Assembly: GCF_001870735.1 (NCBI RefSeq)
Contig: NZ_MORL01000002.1
Coordinates: 381,076 to 445,075, forward strand
DNA length: 64,000 nt
Origin: Arsenicibacter rosenii
GTDB lineage: Bacteria; Bacteroidota; Bacteroidia; Cytophagales; Spirosomataceae
Direction of reading: 5' to 3'
Numbering within the stretch: the stretch's first letter is position 1; each line of letters opens with the position of its first letter. Positions 1-8,826 of this stretch are shown piece after piece. The position numbers and the translations under genes were made by a program. The notes under the pieces are model-generated. The model made no database searches and was not told the origin of the DNA. It saw only the letters and a list, made by a program, of their open reading frames with translations.

Positions 1-376
1 TTATTTTTTGAATTGGTTAATGAGGTTAGTTTGTGCTTTTCTAAAAACGGTATACCCGCGACGGTACTTTCCTCGCAATTCGTTTTAATGCTACATGGGT
101 GTAGTGAGTTTGGTATCAGGTGGTCTCGATCAGCTTTTTAACAGAGGATTTTTCTGAACGCTTGACAACATACGTCAATCTATGCCTGCCGAAGAAGATA
201 GCTCTGTTTTAAAACAGGAAAAGAAAGGAACATTCTGATACTGAAAATTGAAAAACTTCTGGTGTCAGATAATGAAATAGGGTCATCTTTTCAAACGGTA
301 GGTAGCGTATACACTTAGTGGCTAATAAGGCGATAGTTTAGGGTAAAGTATAAAGGATATTATAAATCCAGAGAAA
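1..376. other. Non-coding AT-rich flank left of the IS element
   Basis: No convincing reading frame is seen on either strand here. The stretch is AT-rich compared with the rest of the window. The only structure noticed is a perfect 14-base palindrome, CTGTTTTAAAACAG, at 204-217. It may be decayed sequence or the far end of an intergenic region cut by the window edge. Confidence 0.5.
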
Positions 377-393
377 TAAGTAGTTGAATAGAT

Positions 394-1020
394 TTAGTTT
401 GCATTAAACGGGCTGAAATTGATATTCAGGTGAGTGCCAATAGTAGCCATACATCGATTGACAGCATAAAGCAGGCTATCTTTTTCCAGATAGTCTTCGG
501 CAACCAGCCATTCCATCTTTAACTTTCGCCACATGGTTTCAGCGATATTTAGATGAGGGGAGTAGGTTGGTAAGAAGAATACAAAAAGGCCTCGTTGTTG
601 CCAAATCGCAAGGCGATCCTGCAATAGTTTAGCATGATGAACGGAGGCATTGTCTAAAACTACAAAAGTTTCTTTTACAAGGCTCAGCGAGAGTTTATCA
701 AGCTTTTCCATGACAAATTGACCCGTTATAGTTCGCTCTGTTGTCGCCCAATGACATTTATTTTGACGGCTGATAAGGCCCCAAATATTGACCCAATGTC
801 CCTTTTCAACATACACAGCTACCTCTTCATCCGGAAACTGCCAGCCATAGGGCACATAACCTTCGCTACTCACCCGGCTCTCATCGCCATAAAACAACTC
901 AATCAAGCCCGCCCGGGAAAGTTTTTCCAGTTCATGTAAATACGCCTTTTTAAGGGCATAAATGCTTGCATTGGGTTTACTTTTACACCGTTTTCTTATC
1001 CGTTTATATCGTCCCCCAAG
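394..1020 (-). CDS. IS630-family transposase, catalytic DDE part (orfB)
   Basis: This is the catalytic half of an IS630-type transposase. The three acidic residues are visible: the first D in GDES, the second in LDNASVHHA and the E in SPHLNIAETMW. The usual ATG-initiated reading would begin at 906. However, the same frame continues upstream without a stop to 1020, with family-typical sequence (GRYKRIRKRCKSKPN). Hence it is probably not translated from 906 but joined to the upstream helix-turn-helix frame by a -1 shift near the G5 run at 1013-1017. The stop codon lies inside the left inverted repeat. Either the element uses programmed frameshifting or it is inactivated by an indel; the sequence alone does not decide. 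Confidence 0.8.
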   Translation of the reverse strand, partial: LGGRYKRIRKRCKSKPNASIYALKKAYLHELEKLSRAGLIELFYGDESRVSSEGYVPYGWQFPDEEVAVYVEKGHWVNIWGLISRQNKCHWATTERTITGQFVMEKLDKLSLSLVKETFVVLDNASVHHAKLLQDRLAIWQQRGLFVFFLPTYSPHLNIAETMWRKLKMEWLVAEDYLEKDSLLYAVNRCMATIGTHLNINFSPFNAN

Positions 1021-1415
1021 ACTTTTAAAAACCGACGGAAGGTAGCACGGCTTACCGATTTACCACTGTTGGTTTCCCATTCAGCTTTTGCCGTTTCTAA
1101 GCGTTGCCGGTGTTTTTTGGCTAACGCCACGATTTGTGTCCCGTCGGTTTGTTTGTCTATTTTGGGCTTGCAACCGCGCCCCGGCTTTATTAGAAGCCCA
1201 GCTATGCCCTCTGACTTATAGCGATTTAGCCAACTATTTACACTAACATGGCTCATGCCTACAATTTTAGCTACATCTTTTGAAAACCGTCCGTCAGCCT
1301 TCAATAATATGGTTTGGCACCGTTTTCGCAAACTATGGTTGTCACTTTTTTTAAAGAGTGTTTCTAACTCTGTTCGTTGTGATTCCGTTAGAATTGGTGT
1401 ATTGACTCGTCCCAT
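996..1415 (-). CDS. IS630-family transposase, N-terminal helix-turn-helix part (orfA)
   Basis: This 139-residue product is the DNA-binding half of the transposase. It holds a HTH/winged-helix region typical of IS630 (residues about 10-60, with the segment VAKIVGMSHVSVNSWLNRYK) and a second helical part ending in RATFRRFLKVLG. It stops soon after the point at which full-length relatives continue into the YKRIRK segment. That segment is found in the -1 frame of the same strand. Its start is the ATG at 1415, just inside the right inverted repeat. By itself it would bind the ends but lack the catalytic triad. Confidence 0.8.
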   Translation of the reverse strand: MGRVNTPILTESQRTELETLFKKSDNHSLRKRCQTILLKADGRFSKDVAKIVGMSHVSVNSWLNRYKSEGIAGLLIKPGRGCKPKIDKQTDGTQIVALAKKHRQRLETAKAEWETNSGKSVSRATFRRFLKVLGDDING

Positions 1416-1489
1416 AATGACGAAGTTACAGAGTAATATAAACTATTTCTGATGAAGTACTTATAGAGGCGGCTTTATATTTTATAATC

Positions 1490-3094
1490 ATGAAGCACTT
1501 TACAATAACCCTGTTTTGTGTATTGGCCTGTGCTGCACTGGCAAAAGCGCAGACCTACGACCTTGTGATCCGGAATGGCCGCGTGGTGGATGGTACGGGC
1601 AACCCCTGGTACTATGCCGACGTGGCGTTGAAGGATGGCAAGGTCGTTTTTATTGGTACGGTACCGGCAACCGCAACCGCCCGGCAACTGATCGATGCCC
1701 GGAATCAGATGGTGGCGCCCGGCTTTGTTGATGTGCATACCCACGTGGAAGGGAGTCTGGAAGAGCGGCCGGGTGCCGAAAATTTTCTGTATGATGGCGT
1801 AACCACGCTCGTGACGGGCAACTGCGGCTCGTCGCGTACCGACTTGCGGACGTATTTTGAAAGCCTGCGGAGTCAGGGTATTTCTCCGAATGTCTGCTCG
1901 CTCATCGGGCATAACTCCGTCCGGCTGAAGGTAATGAAAACGGCGTTTCGTGACCCGACTGCCCGCGAGCAGGCCGAGATGGAGGCGCTCGTGGAGCAGG
2001 CGATGAAAGAAGGTGCTGTCGGTATGGCTACGGGCCTGATTTATACGCCGGGCACCTACTCCAAAACCCCCGAAATTGTGAATCTCGCCAAAGTTGCGGC
2101 CCGATACGGCGGGGTGTATGCGTCGCATATGCGGAACGAGGGGCAGGAGGTAGAAGCGGCCATTAAAGAAACCATTCAGATTGCCCGCGAGGCCCGGATT
2201 CCGGTCGAAATTTCCCATTTCAAAGTCGCCGGTAAACCCATCTGGGGCTTTAGCAAACAAACTATCGGACTGGTAGACGCCGCCCGCCGCGAAGGGCTGG
2301 ACGTAACGGTTGACCAATACCCCTACACGGCCTCAAGTACGTCGCTCCAAAGTATTATTCCGGCCTGGGCACTGGCCGACAGCGATTCGCTGGTGCTGGT
2401 GCGGTTCCGCGACCCGGTCACGCGCGCCAAAATCCGGAAGGAAATGTTGGAGAGCCTGAAAAAAAATGACCGTAAACACTTCGATTATGCCGTAGTAGCC
2501 TATCTGCCTGCCGATACGACATTCAATGGCCTGAGCATCTCGAAAATTAATCAGAAGCTGGGCCGGAAAAACAGGGCTGCCACCGAGGCGGATCTGGTGA
2601 TGGACCTGATCGAAAAGTCGGGGATGAAGCGGATTCAGATGGTGTATCATACCATGTCGGAGGAAGATGTGGCCAATATCATGCGGTATCCCAATACCAT
2701 GATTGCCTCGGATGCGGGCGTCAGCAGGTTCAACTCCGGTATGCCTCATCCGCGCGGATATGGCACCAATGCCCGTGTATTAGCCCGGTATGTGCGCGAA
2801 AAACAGGTTATTCCGCTGGAGGACGCCATCCGCCGCATGACGTCTCTGCCCGCGCAGCGTTTTAAACTGGCTAACCGCGGGCTGATTAAAGAGGGCTATG
2901 CTGCTGACATCGTGGTGTTTGACGAAAAAACGGTGGGCGATGCGGCAACCTACGAAGCCCCGCATGCCTATTCAACCGGTTTTTCGTTTGTGCTGGTCAA
3001 CGGCGTGCCGGTGATTGAGAACGGAGCCCATACACAGAAACGCCCGGGGCAGGTGTTATTGGGATCAGGTGCGGCGATGGTTGCCGAACGCTGA
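1490..3094 (+). CDS. Secreted N-acyl-D-amino-acid deacylase (D-aminoacylase family)
   Basis: An amidohydrolase-superfamily enzyme of 534 residues. The family hydrolyses N-acyl-D-amino acids or related amides. A signal peptide (MKHFTITLFCVLACAALAKA) precedes the mature start QTYDLVIRNG, so it is likely periplasmic. Metal-binding HTH (H83, H85), a conserved NCGSS at C112, EISHFK, YPYTASSTS and ASDAGVS follow in the order usual for D-aminoacylases. The C-terminal GYAADIVVFDEKTV is the returning beta-sandwich. It stands alone. The IS630 element ends 26 bases upstream, so any native promoter is now separated from the gene. The family call is firm; the substrate is not known. Confidence 0.88.
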   Translation: MKHFTITLFCVLACAALAKAQTYDLVIRNGRVVDGTGNPWYYADVALKDGKVVFIGTVPATATARQLIDARNQMVAPGFVDVHTHVEGSLEERPGAENFLYDGVTTLVTGNCGSSRTDLRTYFESLRSQGISPNVCSLIGHNSVRLKVMKTAFRDPTAREQAEMEALVEQAMKEGAVGMATGLIYTPGTYSKTPEIVNLAKVAARYGGVYASHMRNEGQEVEAAIKETIQIAREARIPVEISHFKVAGKPIWGFSKQTIGLVDAARREGLDVTVDQYPYTASSTSLQSIIPAWALADSDSLVLVRFRDPVTRAKIRKEMLESLKKNDRKHFDYAVVAYLPADTTFNGLSISKINQKLGRKNRAATEADLVMDLIEKSGMKRIQMVYHTMSEEDVANIMRYPNTMIASDAGVSRFNSGMPHPRGYGTNARVLARYVREKQVIPLEDAIRRMTSLPAQRFKLANRGLIKEGYAADIVVFDEKTVGDAATYEAPHAYSTGFSFVLVNGVPVIENGAHTQKRPGQVLLGSGAAMVAER

Positions 3095-3315
3095 AACAGG
3101 CCGGATGCCTCGAACCCCGCACGTTTGGCCGGGCCACTTTTCTGACAAAGGAGAAATCGCTTTATGACGGTAAGGATGCGATCGGGCTTTGGCCTGCCTG
3201 GCCAGTCCCCGGGGGCAACGTATTTCGTTGGTTGGTATGATACAGGCAATGGCATTATTTTTGTTCTAAAATCAGTTAATGTCCCTCCGCCGGGCACATC
3301 ACCATTAACAGTCTG

Positions 3316-3855
3316 ATGAAAAAAATAGCCGCTATCGGTTTATTTGTCCTGTTGACGCTTCATATGCTGGCGTATCTGCTGGTATATGCGGGTATGCAGT
3401 GGCAGGAGGAGCATGACCTGTCAAAACGACTCGGCATGTACCGCTCCGTCGATAGCCTGGTGGAATTTCAGCTTATTTTTTCAGACCAGTCCGAGGGTGT
3501 GTTTATCAAAGACAAAACCGCTGACGGATTTAATTATCACGGGCAGTATTATAGCGTTGTCAGTATTGAGATACGGGGCGATACCATGCGGCTTTTAGGG
3601 TTACCCTCCAAAAGCCGCTCTTTCTGGCAAAGCGATCTGTTATTGTTCCTGAATGACCATATAAAACAATCCTCATCACCACACCAGAAAACAAACGAGT
3701 GGTTGAAGCTCCTTCTTAAGGAATATTTGCCGACCCTGCGGCCGACGCTGCCGTTTGGTCTTACTCACTGGTACGAAGACGGTCAGTTTCCCGCGCAGCA
3801 TGTGCCGATGGTGACCCGTATCCTGTCTGTATTTTCTCCTCCTCCCGAAGCCTGA
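3316..3855 (+). CDS. Membrane-anchored protein of unknown function
   Basis: A 179-residue protein with one N-terminal hydrophobic helix (residues about 4-26, IAAIGLFVLLTLHMLAYLLV), probably an uncleaved anchor. The rest looks periplasmic and soluble. The pattern of a middle section with FNYHGQYYSVVSIEIRGDTMRLL resembles a family of uncharacterised Bacteroidota proteins I remember as MKK...LHxxGY proteins, but no function is known to me. It lies between D-aminoacylase (221 bases upstream) and the haloperoxidase-like gene, with its own spacing on both sides, so operon membership is unclear. Confidence 0.6.
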   Translation: MKKIAAIGLFVLLTLHMLAYLLVYAGMQWQEEHDLSKRLGMYRSVDSLVEFQLIFSDQSEGVFIKDKTADGFNYHGQYYSVVSIEIRGDTMRLLGLPSKSRSFWQSDLLLFLNDHIKQSSSPHQKTNEWLKLLLKEYLPTLRPTLPFGLTHWYEDGQFPAQHVPMVTRILSVFSPPPEA

Positions 3856-4215
3856 GCCGCTATTCTGTTCGCGGGCTTATTCGCTATCGGTTGGTTATCC
3901 GTATTTTTTACGCCTGATAATCAGCTGAAGGTAATAGGGCGTGTCTTGTTCTATTGCTTATCCGGAGACCTTTATGGAAAGGCGCTTAACGGATAACAGG
4001 TCTATGCATTACAGAAAAACAGCGCATCGTTCATCCCTGATTTAGCAGTTTCTTCGGCATAGAGAGCGGTAGCTGTATGCTTGTGTATACAGCCGTCTCC
4101 CTGTTTTCTCCTGACTGTAAATCACAGTCAGGCGCACGCTATTGCTCACTGTTTAATGACGGACATGGTCTATACAGCTCGTAGTGCACCATGTTCTGAC
4201 AAAGACTTTTTTTAC
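3856..4215. other. Intergenic region of about 360 bases with one hairpin
   Basis: No gene is supported here. An open frame reaches back from the haloperoxidase-like gene to 4081, but that part lacks family similarity and precedes a clear lipoprotein signal. A hairpin sits at 4072-4093. The region likely holds the terminator of the upstream gene and the promoter of the downstream one. Confidence 0.4.
4072..4093 (+). terminator. Possible stem-loop terminator
   Basis: GCTGTAT (4072-4078) pairs with ATACAGC (4087-4093) around an 8-base loop, followed within 12 bases by a short T-rich stretch. The stem is short and the T-run weak, so this is tentative. Confidence 0.3.
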
Positions 4216-5604
4216 ATGTTAACGTATATAAAGGCGTTTTTTTCTCATCGCCTGACACGGTCTTTCTGGGCTGTTAATGGCTTATGGCTGTTATTGAATG
4301 CTTGCCAGCCACCAAAGGAACAGGTTAAGCCCGCTTTTACCGCATCGGCACTGGATGCGGCCGTCGGACTAAACTGGATGGATTTGTTCCTTGATATTGA
4401 TCGTTATGCACCCGGCTACCGGCCGCCGGTAGCGGCACGTGCCCTTGCCTATATCGGACTGGCAGCTTACGAAACAATTGCACCCGGGTCTGCTACGTAC
4501 CAGTCTGTAGCCAATCAGTTTACCGGCCTTGTAATCCCGCGCGCCGAACCGGGCAAAACCTATCGCTGGGAGGTTGCCCTGAATGAGGCGTATTATGTGA
4601 TGATGAAGGGCTTTTTTCCGCATGTCAACGATGCCTATAAGACTAAGATCGAGTCACTATACACCCGTTTATCCGCAACCGCTGAATCCGAAGAAGTCAG
4701 CCGGTCGCGGGCATACGGGCAGGCAGTGGCCAATGCGGTACTGGCGTACTCAAGAACGGATAAGGCAGGTGATGAAGCGTATCTGCGGAACCAGCCAACG
4801 GATTACACGCCGCCGGTCGGGCAGGGGAAATGGCAGCCAACGGCCCCTGATTACAGCCGTGCCTTGCTGCCGTACTGGGGCCGTGTCCGGACATTTGTTA
4901 CAAACGAGGCCGAAAAGGTGGCGCGGCCCCCGCTGGACTATAGCACGAACTTTAACTCTACGCTTTTTGCCCAGAGTCTGGAGATTTACACGTCGACGAA
5001 GCCATTGACAAAAAATGAACAGTGGATCGGTGAATTCTGGAGTGATGATATTTATCAGCTGACATTTGAGCCGGCTGCGCGTTGGCTGGCTATCGCCCAG
5101 CAGGTAATCCGGCAGGAGAAGGTGCCGCTGGATAAAGCCGTTTACACGTATGCAAAGCTGGGCATCGGGTTAAGTGATGTGGGGGTAGCCTGCTGGAACT
5201 CAAAATATATTTATAACATCGAGCGCCCGATTGCCTACATCCGGCGGGCCATCGACCCCACCTGGCGAACCCGCCTGAATAACCCTGTGCTGGTGCTGGA
5301 AGGGGTAACCCCGCCGTTCCCTGCCTATCCTTCCGGGCACTCCTGCTTCGGGGCTGTCGCTGCGGAAGTGCTGACGGATGTGTATGGCATTGCCTACGCA
5401 CTGACGGATCGTTGTCATGAAGGACGAACCGAATTCAACGGTGCACCCAGAAGCTTTTCCAGTTTCTACGAAATGGCTCAGGAAAACGCCTGGTCGCGCG
5501 TATTGCTCGGCGTTCATTACCGGATGGACTGCGAAGAAGGCTTGCGGATGGGGTATGCCATTGGGCGGAAGGTAAACAATCTGCCCTGGAAAAAGCCGTT
5601 GTGA
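4216..5604 (+). CDS. Vanadium-dependent haloperoxidase / PAP2-superfamily lipoprotein
   Basis: A 462-residue protein of the vanadium haloperoxidase/acid phosphatase (PAP2) superfamily. These proteins bind vanadate or phosphate in a helical bundle. The three motifs are present: ERPIAYIRRA, PSGH (S373, G374, H375) and SRVLLGVHYRMD (R428, H434). I chose the ATG at 4216 because it gives a lipoprotein signal ending in the lipobox LLNAC; the frame is open back to 4081 without recognisable sequence. It would sit in the outer or inner membrane facing the periplasm. Bacteroidota carry many such proteins of undetermined activity, so oxidation of halides versus phosphatase action cannot be settled here. 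It converges on the ABC-F gene across a shared terminator. Confidence 0.85.
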   Translation: MLTYIKAFFSHRLTRSFWAVNGLWLLLNACQPPKEQVKPAFTASALDAAVGLNWMDLFLDIDRYAPGYRPPVAARALAYIGLAAYETIAPGSATYQSVANQFTGLVIPRAEPGKTYRWEVALNEAYYVMMKGFFPHVNDAYKTKIESLYTRLSATAESEEVSRSRAYGQAVANAVLAYSRTDKAGDEAYLRNQPTDYTPPVGQGKWQPTAPDYSRALLPYWGRVRTFVTNEAEKVARPPLDYSTNFNSTLFAQSLEIYTSTKPLTKNEQWIGEFWSDDIYQLTFEPAARWLAIAQQVIRQEKVPLDKAVYTYAKLGIGLSDVGVACWNSKYIYNIERPIAYIRRAIDPTWRTRLNNPVLVLEGVTPPFPAYPSGHSCFGAVAAEVLTDVYGIAYALTDRCHEGRTEFNGAPRSFSSFYEMAQENAWSRVLLGVHYRMDCEEGLRMGYAIGRKVNNLPWKKPL

Positions 5605-5638
5605 GCCCCTCAGGATTACGTTAATCCGCCATAAAAAA

Positions 5639-5669
5639 GCGGTGGCACAACTGTCAGTCGTGCCACCGC
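5639..5669. terminator. Bidirectional terminator between convergent genes
   Basis: A perfect 10-base stem, GCGGTGGCAC (5639-5648) with GTGCCACCGC (5660-5669), lies between the convergent haloperoxidase-like and ABC-F genes. A-rich sequence precedes it and AATAAAAC follows, so it can serve both strands. Confidence 0.75.
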
Positions 5670-5691
5670 AAATAAAACAGGATACCATACA

Positions 5692-7641
5692 TTACCCCAG
5701 TTTCGCTTCGAGTTGCTCGGCTTCGAGCATGGCGCTTTCCCACTGGGACTGGAGCTGGTCGATCTGGTTCATTAACCGGTGATATTCATCGTTTTTAGCC
5801 TGCATCAGTTTGTCGTCGCCGTAGGTCGACGGGTCGGCGAGTTCGGCTTCGAGTTTGCCTTTGCGAGCTTCCAGCTGACTGATTTTGCCTTCGGCGTCTT
5901 CGGCCACCTGATTCGCTTTTTTCAGCGCTTTCTGCCACTCTTTCCGGTCGTTGTCGCTCGATGGCGCAGCCGCCGCAACGGGCTTCGGCGCTACCGGTGC
6001 CGGTGCCGGCTTGTTGTCGGCAAAAGCACTTTTGACGCCCGACTCTTTCCGGTCTTCCAGCCACATTTCGTATTCGTCGTACGTGCCCGGATATTCCTTA
6101 ATCTGCTCGTCTTCGATGTACCAGATCTTGTTGGCAATCTGCGACACAAAATACCGGTCGTGCGAAACCACCACATACGTACCTTCGTACTGCGCCAACG
6201 CCTGAATCAGGATGTTGACCGATTGCATGTCGAGGTGGTTGGTTGGTTCGTCAAGCAGCAGGAAGTTTGCCTGCGACAGCAGTACCTTTGCCAGCGCAAC
6301 CCGCGATTTCTCACCCCCCGACAGGACTTTAATTTTTTTGAACACATCGTCGCCCGAGAACAGGAAACAACCCAGGACACCGCGCAGCTCGCCTTCGGAT
6401 TTTTCGGGGTTGGCTTGTTTCAGTTCTTCCAGCATGTTGTCCTCAACATTCAGCGATTCGAGCTGGTGCTGGGCGTAGAAACTGAACAGCACGTTGTGAC
6501 CCAGGCGGCGCTCGCCTTCAATGGGTTCGCTGCCGGCAATGATCCGGAGCAGCGTTGATTTACCACGGCCGTTGGCGCCGATCAGGGCCACTTTATCGCC
6601 CCGTTCCAGCCGGATGTCAGCACGGGTCAGGATGCGTTTTTCACCGTAGGCCTTACTGATATCGTCGAGGTGCAGGATGTGGCGGCCCGGCTGTGTCGAG
6701 AAGTTGAACTTGAAGTTGACGCGTGCGTTTTCGTCGATCACATCGTCCACCAGTTCCATTTTTTCGAGCATTTTCACCCGGCTCTGGGCCTGCTTGGCCT
6801 TCGTCGCCTTGGCCTTAAACCGCTCAATAAACCGCTCGGTCTGCCGGATTTTAGCCTGCTGGTTCTCGTAGGCTCCTTTCTGAATCTCGTTCCGCAGGGC
6901 TTTCTCTTCCAGATAGAACGAGTAGTTGCCCGGATAATAATTCAGTTTGGCACCCGATACTTCAACGGTCACATCAATGACGTTGTCGAGGAACTCGCGG
7001 TCGTGTGAAACCACAATTACCGCCCCTTCGTAGGTCTGAATGTATTTTTCCACCCACTGGATCGAGGGTAAGTCGAGGTGGTTGGTTGGTTCGTCAAGCA
7101 TGAGCAGCGACGGTTTCTGGAGCAGGAGTTTGGCAAGCATTACCCGCATCCGCCAGCCACCCGAAAACATCCGCAGCGGCTTTTGCAGGTCGGCGGTTGA
7201 GAAGCCAAGACCTTCCAGAATTTCTTCGGCCCGCGATTGTACCGTATAACCGTCCAGGGATTCAAATTCTTCCTGGGCCCGACCCAGTTTGTCGATCAGG
7301 TCGTCGGTATAATTGGTCTCCATCTGGTGGAGAATGTCGTCAATAATGGCCTGTAGCTTGTTCTGGCGCTCAAACGCCTGCATGGCTACCGACAGAATCG
7401 AGTCGTCGGTCTGATAGGAAAGCAGGTCCTGATTCAGGAACCCGATGGTTACGTCACCGGCTTTGGAGATGGTGCCGCCGTCGGGCTGGTATTCACCGAT
7501 AATGATCCGTAGTAACGTAGATTTGCCTGTTCCGTTAAGACCGATGAGGCCAATTTTCTGGCCAGGCTTGATATGTAGCGAAGCGTTTTCGTACAGTGCC
7601 CGGCTACCCAGATAGTACGACAGGTTGGTAATCGAAATCAT
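5692..7641 (-). CDS. ABC-F family ATP-binding protein
   Basis: A soluble protein of 649 residues with two ABC ATPase domains and no membrane segments, the mark of the ABC-F family that acts on ribosomes. Walker A motifs are GLNGTGKST (residues 34-42) and GANGRGKST (K361). The signatures are FSGGWRMR and LSGGEKSR, and LDEPTNHLD occurs in both domains. A linker of charged helices joins the domains, and the C-terminal 80 residues form a coiled coil as in Uup and related members. The frame is open upstream to 8343, but conserved sequence begins at MISITNLSYY, so 7641 is the start. Roles known in the family are translation-factor activity or antibiotic protection; which applies here is open. It is divergent from the SDR gene. 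Confidence 0.92.
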   Translation of the reverse strand: MISITNLSYYLGSRALYENASLHIKPGQKIGLIGLNGTGKSTLLRIIIGEYQPDGGTISKAGDVTIGFLNQDLLSYQTDDSILSVAMQAFERQNKLQAIIDDILHQMETNYTDDLIDKLGRAQEEFESLDGYTVQSRAEEILEGLGFSTADLQKPLRMFSGGWRMRVMLAKLLLQKPSLLMLDEPTNHLDLPSIQWVEKYIQTYEGAVIVVSHDREFLDNVIDVTVEVSGAKLNYYPGNYSFYLEEKALRNEIQKGAYENQQAKIRQTERFIERFKAKATKAKQAQSRVKMLEKMELVDDVIDENARVNFKFNFSTQPGRHILHLDDISKAYGEKRILTRADIRLERGDKVALIGANGRGKSTLLRIIAGSEPIEGERRLGHNVLFSFYAQHQLESLNVEDNMLEELKQANPEKSEGELRGVLGCFLFSGDDVFKKIKVLSGGEKSRVALAKVLLSQANFLLLDEPTNHLDMQSVNILIQALAQYEGTYVVVSHDRYFVSQIANKIWYIEDEQIKEYPGTYDEYEMWLEDRKESGVKSAFADNKPAPAPVAPKPVAAAAPSSDNDRKEWQKALKKANQVAEDAEGKISQLEARKGKLEAELADPSTYGDDKLMQAKNDEYHRLMNQIDQLQSQWESAMLEAEQLEAKLG

Positions 7642-7806
7642 ACGGCAAAGGTACCAAATTTGCGTGGGATGGTAGCATACCGGCCCGAATGAGCGACAAA
7701 AAATCCCCCGGCAGCCCATTCGCTCATTTCCAGCCGGATGGCCCAACATTCGTCCGGGCGGGCTGTTGAGTTGGGTAGGTTTATCATCCGAATCACACAA
7801 AAGCGT

Positions 7807-8826
7807 ATGCGTACAGGAAAAGTATGGTTGTGGGGGCTCGCAGGAGCAGGGGCAGTATGGGCGGCAAAACAGCTGATCCGGCAACGTCGTAAAATGGATT
7901 TCCGGGGTAAAACGGTGGTCATCACCGGCGGGTCGCGCGGGCTCGGACTGGTGCTGGCGCGGCAGCTGGCAGAGGCTGGCGCCAATATTGCCCTTTGTGC
8001 CCGCGATATTCAGGAACTCGAACGGGCCAAACAACAGATACTGCCCTATAATCCGCTCGTACTGACCTATCCCTGCGACATTACCGACCGTGACCAGGTC
8101 AACACCTTTATCAGCGATGTCATTCAGGTATTCGGCAAAATCGATGTCTTGATTAATAATGCCGGGATCATCCTGGTGTCGCCCCTGCAACACCTGACCG
8201 ACGCCGATTTCAGGGAGTCGATGGATACGAATTTCTGGGCGAGCTACTATACCGTTAACGCCGTTTTGCCGCATATGCGCCGGCAGGGCATGGGCCGCAT
8301 CGTTAATATTGCCTCGTTTGGTGGCAAAGTGTCGGTGCCGCATCTGTTGCCGTATTCGGTCAGTAAGTTTACGTTGGTCGGCTACTCCGAAGGCTTACGG
8401 ACCGAACTCCGGTCCGACAATATTCTGGTGACGACGGTGTGTCCGGGGCTGATGCGGACCGGCAGCCCGCGCAATGCTACGTTCAAAGGGCAGCACGACA
8501 AGGAATATGCATGGTTTAAAATTGGGGACTCACTGCCGTTTCTGGCGATGGACGCCGAAGAAAGCGCCCGGCAGATTCTGGACGCCTGCCGCCACGGCGA
8601 TGCCGAACTGATTATTTCATGGCCCGCCAAACTGGCGAATGCTATCCACGGACTTATGCCAAACCTGACTGCCGAAGCCCTGACCCTGGTAAACGACTGG
8701 CTGCCGGAGCCGGGCGGCATCGGAGAAGAACGCCGGCAAGGCAAGGAGAGCGAAACGGCGCTGTCGGCCTCACCGCTCGCCAGACTGACCGACGAGGCGG
8801 CCGTGGTTAACAACGAAGATTACTGA
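7807..8826 (+). CDS. Short-chain dehydrogenase/reductase, membrane-anchored
   Basis: A classical SDR oxidoreductase of 339 residues. The cofactor loop TGGSRGLG lies near residue 40, NNAG follows, and the catalytic YSVSK comes after IVNIASFGG. A hydrophobic N-terminal stretch (VWLWGLAGAGAVWAAKQLI) may anchor it in the membrane. The start at 7807 is preferred to the open-frame start at 7738 because the earlier part overlaps the likely promoter shared with the divergent ABC-F gene. The last 7 bases overlap the end of recF on the other strand. The substrate is unknown; SDRs of this shape are often annotated as fatty-acid or ketone reductases. Confidence 0.85.
   Translation: MRTGKVWLWGLAGAGAVWAAKQLIRQRRKMDFRGKTVVITGGSRGLGLVLARQLAEAGANIALCARDIQELERAKQQILPYNPLVLTYPCDITDRDQVNTFISDVIQVFGKIDVLINNAGIILVSPLQHLTDADFRESMDTNFWASYYTVNAVLPHMRRQGMGRIVNIASFGGKVSVPHLLPYSVSKFTLVGYSEGLRTELRSDNILVTTVCPGLMRTGSPRNATFKGQHDKEYAWFKIGDSLPFLAMDAEESARQILDACRHGDAELIISWPAKLANAIHGLMPNLTAEALTLVNDWLPEPGGIGEERRQGKESETALSASPLARLTDEAAVVNNEDY

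Larger units (their letters stand above)
377..1463 (-). mobile_element. IS630-family insertion sequence with terminal inverted repeats
   Basis: The two transposase frames are bracketed by imperfect inverted repeats. The left end reads TAAGTAGTTGAATAGA from 377, and the complement of the right end reads TAAGTACTTCATCAGA from 1463. About 24 of 31 positions match out to 407 and 1433, including a shared TAGTTT block. Both ends carry a TA dinucleotide (377-378 and 1462-1463), as expected of the IS630/Tc1 group, which duplicates a TA target. The resulting element of about 1.08 kb has the usual size for the family. The right end lies 26 bases before the start codon of the D-aminoacylase gene. Confidence 0.8.

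Noticed and set aside
2968-3297. 109-residue minus-strand frame after the D-aminoacylase gene
   Set aside because: Mostly antisense to the enzyme's end and without recognisable features.
4081-4215. Upstream extension of the haloperoxidase-like frame
   Set aside because: The codons from 4081 overlap a hairpin and would hide the lipoprotein signal that begins at 4216.
7642-8343. N-terminal extension of the ABC-F frame
   Set aside because: It overlaps the SDR gene on the other strand and the first conserved residues begin at 7641.
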